Position numbers and translations under genes: made by a program. The notes below the pieces were generated by a model. It saw only the letters and a list, made by a program, of their open reading frames with translations. It was not told the DNA's origin and searched no databases. Shown here piece after piece: positions 58,317-64,000 of a stretch of 64,000 nucleotides of DNA. The stretch comes from Thermomonas sp. GTDB taxonomy: Bacteria; Pseudomonadota; Gammaproteobacteria; Xanthomonadales; Xanthomonadaceae. Location: positions 1 through 64,000 of the forward strand of contig JAIMKJ010000005.1 in NCBI GenBank assembly GCA_020692565.1, written 5' to 3'. The stretch's first letter is position 1, and each line of letters opens with the position of its first letter.

Positions 58317-58795
58317 AGTTCCGCGATCAGTGTGTAACACGCTGAATCGGCGGGATTTCGAAGATCGGCATCGAACAACGAGGCTTCTCTATAGAGATAT
58401 CGTTGTTGGTTATAGCGATATGCCGACACCGATACGGAAAGTGCGCGTGCCGCCTCGCCCCACTTCTCACTGTCGCTAAAAACTGTAGGACGACCATGCT
58501 AGTCTCGTAGCGGCTAGGCGCTGCCGGGTGCTGCGATAGCTGAATCCGCAAGCCGCGTTCGATACGCGATTGCGGTGCGGATGCCCGGGACGTTTCGAAA
58601 TCGGAATCCGAAACTGTCCTGTCCGGAAAGCTTTCTGCGTTTGGCATAGTTATCGATTCTGGGGGTCGATAGCGATCACGACGACGCGTCGTCAGGCAGC
58701 ACGGTCCGATTGGATCGGAGGCGTGGTGCGCGCAGGCGGGTATGGAGTTTCGAAGGAACGGTTGGATCTGACGATCAGGGGGATTGTCACAAGGT
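58317..58795. promoter_or_regulatory. Gene-free region between tRNA-Gly and the PKS, with palindromes
   Basis: 479 bp without a convincing gene; by eye it is AT-richer than the rest. It contains the 14-bp perfect palindrome GACGACGCGTCGTC at 58680-58693 and CCGAT-TGG-ATCGG at 58706-58718, two possible operator sites about 80-120 bp before the PKS start. An A-run GCTAAAAACTGTAGG lies near 58475. The promoter of the PKS should be here, but no ideal -35/-10 pair stands out. Confidence 0.5.
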
Positions 58796-61700
58796 ATGGA
58801 TACTATGGATGTTGCGATTGTCGGTATGTCGTTTCGTTTTCCCGGCGCGGATGATGCGCATGGTTTCTGGTCCAATCTGATCGAGCGCAAGGCGAGTATC
58901 TCGGAAGTGCCGCCGGACCGATGGGACTGGCGCGCGTACTGGGGCGATCCCAAGGTCGAAACCAACAAAAGCCTCAGCAAATGGGGCGGTTTCATCGATC
59001 GCGTCGACGCTTTCGACAGCGGTTTCTTCGGCCTGTTACCGAAAGTCGTGCAGAGCATGGATCCGCAGCAGCGGATCATGCTGGAGCTCGCGTGGTCGTG
59101 CATGGAGGACGCTGGCATCGCGCCGTCCCGCCTGCGCGGCAAGAACGTCGGCGTCATCGTCGGTATCTTCAATCACGATTACAAGGAACTGCAGGAGCGC
59201 GGTGCGGCCTCGATCGAGGCGCACCACTCCACCGGTACCGCGACCACCGTCGTGGCGAATCGGGTATCGCATTTCTTCGATTTCCGCGGCCCCAGCATCC
59301 CGATCGACACAGCGTGCTCCAGTTCGCTGAACGCGATCCACAGCGCGATCCAGGCGCTGGAATACGGGGACTGCGAGCTTGCGCTGGCCGGCGGCATCAA
59401 TCTGCTGCTCACGCCGACGCGTCACATCTCGTTCTCGAAGATGGGGATGCTCTCGCCCACCGGCACGTGCAAGACGTTCGACGACACCGCCGACGGCTAC
59501 GTGCGCGGCGAAGGCGCGGCATTCCTGCTGCTGAAGCCGCTGGAGCGCGCGATCGCCGACGGCGATGCGATCCACGGCGTCATCAAGGGCAGCGCCGTGA
59601 ACCACTGCGGCGAGACCTACACACTCACCTATCCCAGCGCACGCGCGCAGGCCGAGGTCATCATCGCGGCGCACGAACGCGCCGGCGTACCGGTCGCCTC
59701 GCTGGGCTTTGTCGAACTGCACGGCACCGGGACGCCGAAGGGCGACCCCATCGAATTCGAGGGCCTGGCCGAGGCGTTCGACACGCTTGCGCAGCGCCAG
59801 GGCACGGCGCTCGGCACCGCCTTCTGCGGGCTCAGTTCGGTCAAGACCAACATCGGTCACCTCGAAGCCGCCGCCGGTATCGCCGGTGTGATCAAGGTGC
59901 TGCTGGCGTTCCGCCATCGCACGCTGCCGCCGTTCCACAATTTCACCCGGATCAACGCGCGCATCGCCATCGACGGCTCGCCGTTCTATGCATTGGGCGA
60001 AAGCCGGCCGTGGGCGCGCGGCGACGAAGCCACGCCGTTGCGTGCGGGCGTCAGCTCGTTCGGCTTCGGCGGCACCAACGCGCATGTCGTGTTGGAAGAA
60101 CCGCCGCGCGCCGCCACGTCGCGCGCGCGCAAGGCCGCGCCCGCGGCGACATTGATCGCGCTGTCCGCGAAGACGCCGGACGCGCTGCGCCGGCGCGTGA
60201 CCGCGCTGCGCGACTGGTTGCGCGGCGACGTCGATCGCGCGCCGCTGGCCGATATCGCACGCACCCTGCTGGTCGGCCGCGAACATCTCGCGGTGCGCCA
60301 GGCATGGGTGGTCGACGGCGTGCCGGCGTTGATCGACGCGCTGGAGGCGACGCTCGCCGACGCCGACGCTCTTGCGCACGCGTTGGAGACCGACGCCGAC
60401 GAGGACGGCGCCGCGCTGCTCGCGCAATGGCCTGCCGCGAAGAAGGCCGGCCGACGCGCGTTGTTGTCGCATCTGGCCGCGCGCTACCGCGCGGGCGACG
60501 ACCTGGACTGGACGCCGCTGTTCGCCGGCCAGCCGGCGCGCCATGTCGGATTGCCGGCCTATCCGTTCGCGCGCGAGCGGTTCTGGATCCCCGATGCCAT
60601 CGCTACCGACGCGACGCCGTCGGCGCCGCGCCTGCATCCGCTGCTGCACCGTAACGTTTCCACCTTGGGCCGCCAGCGGTTCGAATCGACATTCGACGGG
60701 CGCGAATTCTTCCTCGCGGACCACATCGTGAAGGACCGCCCGGTGCTGCCGGGCGTGGCGTACCTGGAAATGGTGCGCGCCGCCGTGGCGCAGGCGCTGT
60801 CGGCCGAAATCGATGTCTCCAGCGCCAACGGACTGCGTTTCCGCGACGTGATCTGGATGCGCCCGCTGGACGTGGACGGTACGCCGGTGTCGGTGCGCCT
60901 GGATCTGGCGCCCGACGCCGCGGCGGGTGTCGCGCGTACGCTGGCGTTCGAGATCGCCAGCGCCGAGGTGACCGTGCCGCCGATGGTGTTCTGCCGCGGT
61001 CGCGTGGAGCTGTTCGAAGGCGGCGCGCCAGCGTTACTGGACGTGGCCGCGATCGCGCGCGACTGCGCGCAGGGCGAGGTCTCCGCCGATGCGTGCTATC
61101 GCGGTTTCGCCGCGCTGGGCCTGCGTTACGGGGCCGCGCATCGCGCGCTCTCGCAGTTGCGCGTGGGCGCTGGCCAGTGCCTGGCGCGGATCGCGCTGCC
61201 GGGCCACCTGGCGGCCGGGCAGGGCGATTTCGTCCTGCACCCGAGCATCGCCGATGCCGCGCTGCAGGCGGCCGTCGCCTTCGTCGCCGGCATCGAGCCC
61301 GATGGCGGCGAGCGCCCACACGCGCCGTCGCTGCCGTTCGCGCTGGACAGCCTGGAGGTGCACGGCGACCTGGTGCCTTCCGGGGCGGCAGCGCTGACCG
61401 ATGTGCACGCCTGGGTGCGCGCGTCGGCCGGGCACTCCAGCGCCGATGCCATCCCGAAAGTCGACATCGACCTCATCGAGCCCGGCGCGGACGACGGCAT
61501 CGGCCGCGTTCGCCTGGCATTCCGGGGGCTCAGCATCCGGCCGCAGGTCAACGACCTGCCGGTGTCGGCCGGCGCCGCTGTCGATACGCCAGAGACGGTT
61601 CGCCGGCCGCCGGTGTCGGTGGCCGATGGCCTGTATACACCGCTGTGGGTGACCCGGCCCCTGCCTGCAGCCAGCGAAACGCCGGCCGGGTTGCTGCTGG

Positions 61701-64000
61701 TGGGCATGCCCGACGATGTCGAACGCTTGATTCGCGCACTGCGCGCTTCGCCGCGCTTCGCCGCGGCGCGCATGGCGCGGCTGCACCTGTGCGCCGACGA
61801 CGCCATCACCGCGGACGACGTGGCCGCGGACGCCGCCGCCGCGGGCGACACCCTGCGCGTACGCGCAGGCGTGCCGGACGACGGCAAGGCGGCCATCGCG
61901 GCGTGGAAGGCGGCCGGCGTGCCGTTGGACCGCATCGTGGCGGTCGCGCCGTCGAATGCGGACCTGTCGCCCGCCGAGCGGGTCGCGTTCGGCCCGCACA
62001 GCGCGTTCGCGCTGGTCAAGGCACTGTTTTCCGGCCCGAAAACCGCGCGTTTCGTGCATCTGGCGCCGTGTGCGGCCGGTGCATGGGCGGCGCCGGACGC
62101 GATCGGCCTGAGCGGCTTCTACAAGACGCTGCGCATCGAGAAGCCGAGCTTCGCCGGGCGCGTGGTGCAGTTGGACCTGGCCGACGCCGCGGCGCTGCCG
62201 GCGATCCTCGCCGATGAGCTGGCCGCGACCGACACGGCCACCGACGTGCGCTATCGCGACGGCGTACGCGAAGTGCGGACGTTCGCGCCGGTCGCTTCCG
62301 CCGCGCTGCCGGCCGTCGCCGATGCATCGCTCGCTGCGTTCCGCGAGGGCGGGGCCTACCTGATCACCGGCGGCATGGGCGCGCTGGGCCTGATCGTCGC
62401 CCGCCATCTGTGCGCGCGCTACGCCGCAACCGTGTATCTCACCGGGCGTTCCGCGCCGTCGGACGCGCAGCGTCCGGTGCTGGCGGAACTGGCCGCGCTC
62501 GGCGGCCGTGCCGTGTATCTGGCGTGCGATGTCGCGGACCGCGACGAGGTGCGTCGCGCCGTCGCCGCGATCCACGCGGACGGCCAGCGCCTGCACGGCG
62601 TGTTGCATTCGGCCGGCGTGATCGAAGACGACTTCCTGCTGCGCAAGACGCCCGAGGCCTTCGCGCGCGTGATCGCGCCCAAGGCATTGGGCACGTGGCA
62701 CCTGGACATCGAGACCCGCGACGAGCCGCTGGAACTGTTCGTGCTGTTCTCCTCGGTCACCGGCGTGCTGGGTAACGTGGGGCAGTGCGATTACGGATTC
62801 GGCAATGCCTTCGAGGATGCGTTCGCGCATGCGCGCGAAACGCGCCGCGTCGCGGGCGAGGCGACGGGCAGGACGGTGTCGATCAACTGGCCGTACTGGA
62901 AAGACGGCGGCATGCGCCTCAACGACAAGGAAGAGCAGGCGCTGCGCCGCAGCTTCGGCATCGTGCCGCTGCTGACCGCTGAAGGCATCGACGTGCTGGA
63001 GTACGCGCTGGCGCAGCCGCGCGCGCAGATCGTGGTGATGCCGGGCGACGCAGCCAAGGTGCACGAGGTCCTGGGCGTCGCCGCCGGGAGCGCGATGCCG
63101 CCGGTGGCTGTGGCCGTCGCGAATGCCGATGGCGAGAACACGGTCGCGTGGCGCGCGCCGATGGGGCGTCACCTGTCCGAGCTGTTCGGCAGGGAGCTGG
63201 GCATCCCGCCGGAGTTCGAGGAAGACCGTTCCTTCAAGGAGTACGGCTTCGACTCGGTGGTGATGATCGATCTCATCGCGCACATGGAAAAAACCTTCGG
63301 GACGCTGCCGAAAACGCTGTTCTTCGAGCACCAGAACCTGGGCGATCTCGTCGGGTATTTCATCGAAAACCACTCGGCGCACTGCCGCCGCATCGTGCAT
63401 CCGGGCGACGCCGCAGGCACCGCCGTGCCGGTCGCCGGAACCATCCAGGCGACCGCTGCGCGGGACGCCTCGGTGGTGCGCGCCGCTGCTTATGCGGTGC
63501 GCCCGGTCTCGGCCCAGGGCTATGCCGGCACCGCGCGCGTGGACGAGAAGATCGCCATCGTCGGTCTGGCCGGCCGCTATCCGCAGGCCGAATCGCTGGA
63601 GGCGTTCTGGGACAACCTGCGCCTGGGCCGCGACTGCGTGGAGGCGATCCCGCAGGCGCGTCCGGATATCGCGGTGAAGTTCCGCTTCCAGCCCGGCGCG
63701 GCCGCACCGGCGCGCAGCTACAGCCAGTGGGGCGGGTTCCTGCGCGACGTCGATCATTTCGATCCGATGTTCTTCAACATCTCGCCGAAGGAAGCGGAGA
63801 ACCTCGACCCGAACGAGCGCCTGTTCCTGGAGATCGCCACGCTGGCGATCGAGGATGCCGGCTATACGCCGGAGACGCTGGTGGCGCCGCAGGCGGTGCG
63901 CGACAACCCGGTCGGCGTGTACGTCGGTCTGATGTGGGGCGATTACCAGCTGCACGGCGTGGATGGCCCGCAGGAGACGTGGACAACACCGCACTCCTAC
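58796..64000 (+). CDS. Trans-AT type polyketide synthase, KS-DH-KR-ACP-KS, C-terminus beyond window
   Basis: The 1735 visible codons run open to the window edge. KS1 (about 4-430) has Cys174 in DTACSSSL, His309 in HGTGTPKGDP and His355 in NIGHLEAAAG, so it is complete. A linker ending LPAYPFARERFW leads directly to a dehydratase (about 615-900), with His643 in DHIVKDRPVLPG and Asp820 in DAALQA. Next is a ketoreductase with TGGMGALG at 1191-1198 and Ser1320, Tyr1333, Asn1337. A carrier protein with Ser1487 in YGFDSVVMID follows, and KS2 begins near 1585. No acyltransferase domain is present where a cis-AT would sit, so malonyl units must come from a separate AT. The start is the ATG at 58796 or, with AAGG 10 bases upstream, the ATG at 58805. 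Confidence 0.92.
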   Translation, partial: MDTMDVAIVGMSFRFPGADDAHGFWSNLIERKASISEVPPDRWDWRAYWGDPKVETNKSLSKWGGFIDRVDAFDSGFFGLLPKVVQSMDPQQRIMLELAWSCMEDAGIAPSRLRGKNVGVIVGIFNHDYKELQERGAASIEAHHSTGTATTVVANRVSHFFDFRGPSIPIDTACSSSLNAIHSAIQALEYGDCELALAGGINLLLTPTRHISFSKMGMLSPTGTCKTFDDTADGYVRGEGAAFLLLKPLERAIADGDAIHGVIKGSAVNHCGETYTLTYPSARAQAEVIIAAHERAGVPVASLGFVELHGTGTPKGDPIEFEGLAEAFDTLAQRQGTALGTAFCGLSSVKTNIGHLEAAAGIAGVIKVLLAFRHRTLPPFHNFTRINARIAIDGSPFYALGESRPWARGDEATPLRAGVSSFGFGGTNAHVVLEEPPRAATSRARKAAPAATLIALSAKTPDALRRRVTALRDWLRGDVDRAPLADIARTLLVGREHLAVRQAWVVDGVPALIDALEATLADADALAHALETDADEDGAALLAQWPAAKKAGRRALLSHLAARYRAGDDLDWTPLFAGQPARHVGLPAYPFARERFWIPDAIATDATPSAPRLHPLLHRNVSTLGRQRFESTFDGREFFLADHIVKDRPVLPGVAYLEMVRAAVAQALSAEIDVSSANGLRFRDVIWMRPLDVDGTPVSVRLDLAPDAAAGVARTLAFEIASAEVTVPPMVFCRGRVELFEGGAPALLDVAAIARDCAQGEVSADACYRGFAALGLRYGAAHRALSQLRVGAGQCLARIALPGHLAAGQGDFVLHPSIADAALQAAVAFVAGIEPDGGERPHAPSLPFALDSLEVHGDLVPSGAAALTDVHAWVRASAGHSSADAIPKVDIDLIEPGADDGIGRVRLAFRGLSIRPQVNDLPVSAGAAVDTPETVRRPPVSVADGLYTPLWVTRPLPAASETPAGLLLVGMPDDVERLIRALRASPRFAAARMARLHLCADDAITADDVAADAAAAGDTLRVRAGVPDDGKAAIAAWKAAGVPLDRIVAVAPSNADLSPAERVAFGPHSAFALVKALFSGPKTARFVHLAPCAAGAWAAPDAIGLSGFYKTLRIEKPSFAGRVVQLDLADAAALPAILADELAATDTATDVRYRDGVREVRTFAPVASAALPAVADASLAAFREGGAYLITGGMGALGLIVARHLCARYAATVYLTGRSAPSDAQRPVLAELAALGGRAVYLACDVADRDEVRRAVAAIHADGQRLHGVLHSAGVIEDDFLLRKTPEAFARVIAPKALGTWHLDIETRDEPLELFVLFSSVTGVLGNVGQCDYGFGNAFEDAFAHARETRRVAGEATGRTVSINWPYWKDGGMRLNDKEEQALRRSFGIVPLLTAEGIDVLEYALAQPRAQIVVMPGDAAKVHEVLGVAAGSAMPPVAVAVANADGENTVAWRAPMGRHLSELFGRELGIPPEFEEDRSFKEYGFDSVVMIDLIAHMEKTFGTLPKTLFFEHQNLGDLVGYFIENHSAHCRRIVHPGDAAGTAVPVAGTIQATAARDASVVRAAAYAVRPVSAQGYAGTARVDEKIAIVGLAGRYPQAESLEAFWDNLRLGRDCVEAIPQARPDIAVKFRFQPGAAAPARSYSQWGGFLRDVDHFDPMFFNISPKEAENLDPNERLFLEIATLAIEDAGYTPETLVAPQAVRDNPVGVYVGLMWGDYQLHGVDGPQETWTTPHSY

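Noticed and set aside
58327..59172. 281-residue minus-strand gene between tRNA-Gly and the PKS
   Set aside because: It overlaps 375 bases of the PKS coding sequence and its residues are unlike any protein family; no ribosome binding site is seen.
61034..63994. 986-residue open frame on the minus strand over the PKS
   Set aside because: Antisense shadow of a high-GC PKS; composition is Arg/Ala/Gly/His-rich, with no domain, whereas the plus strand encodes intact KR, ACP and KS motifs.

Overview
The window looks like chromosomal DNA of a high-GC gammaproteobacterium of the Xanthomonadaceae/Lysobacteraceae (Lysobacter, Luteimonas or a close relative). The case rests on gene content: a homodimeric AceE, a tyrosine and tryptophan catabolic set, an ExeM-type secreted nuclease, proteins with the C-terminal targeting domain of Xanthomonadales type IV effectors, and a RAYT transposase with its REP palindromes scattered between genes. 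The genus is an inference; no rRNA is present.

Layout. 1-5.2 kb: aceE (cut by the left edge), a RAYT gene flanked by REPINs, and maeB. 5.4-14 kb: a QEGLA-family zincin, rsgA, alaA, a coupled SGNH hydrolase/methyltransferase pair, a NodB-type deacetylase, a rhodanese and small unknowns. 14-18.5 kb: a branched-chain 2-oxoacid dehydrogenase operon (E1 alpha, E1 beta, E2) whose E1 and E2 genes are separated by an SH3-like gene, a DUF1801 gene and a large inverted repeat. 18.8-22.6 kb: a secreted ExeM/NucH nuclease. 22.7-31 kb: amino-acid catabolism and uptake, with tryptophan 2,3-dioxygenase, AbgT and POT transporters, a MarR regulator, hppD and hmgA. A perfect operator palindrome sits in the hppD promoter. 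31-35 kb: a lipoprotein, a CaCA exchanger, nhaA and an NAD(P)-binding epimerase-like protein. 35-38.5 kb: three tandem paralogous lipoproteins of unknown function plus a periplasmic protein. 38.7-47.1 kb: an EamA transporter, an Mpo1-like protein, a low-GC zinc-ribbon protein, purC, a short J-domain protein, an outer-membrane barrel, rpe, a lipid kinase and trpE. 47.2-50.9 kb: two putative type IV secretion effectors, one a metallopeptidase with an adjacent candidate immunity gene. 51-56.2 kb: an SLC13-type transporter, trmB, thiG and thiS, with a PadR/HAAS regulatory pair between the two thi genes. 56.3-64 kb: a GDSL autotransporter, tRNA-Gly(CCC), a 479-bp gap with palindromes, then the first 1735 codons of a large polyketide synthase that runs off the right edge.

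The most unusual parts are the PKS, which has KS-DH-KR-ACP-KS and no acyltransferase in the visible part (trans-AT type); the metallopeptidase effector and its candidate immunity protein; the triplicated lipoprotein family; and a REPIN that is translated in frame inside the E2 linker. The two best regulatory sites are palindromes overlapping the promoters of hppD (MarR) and padR (PadR).
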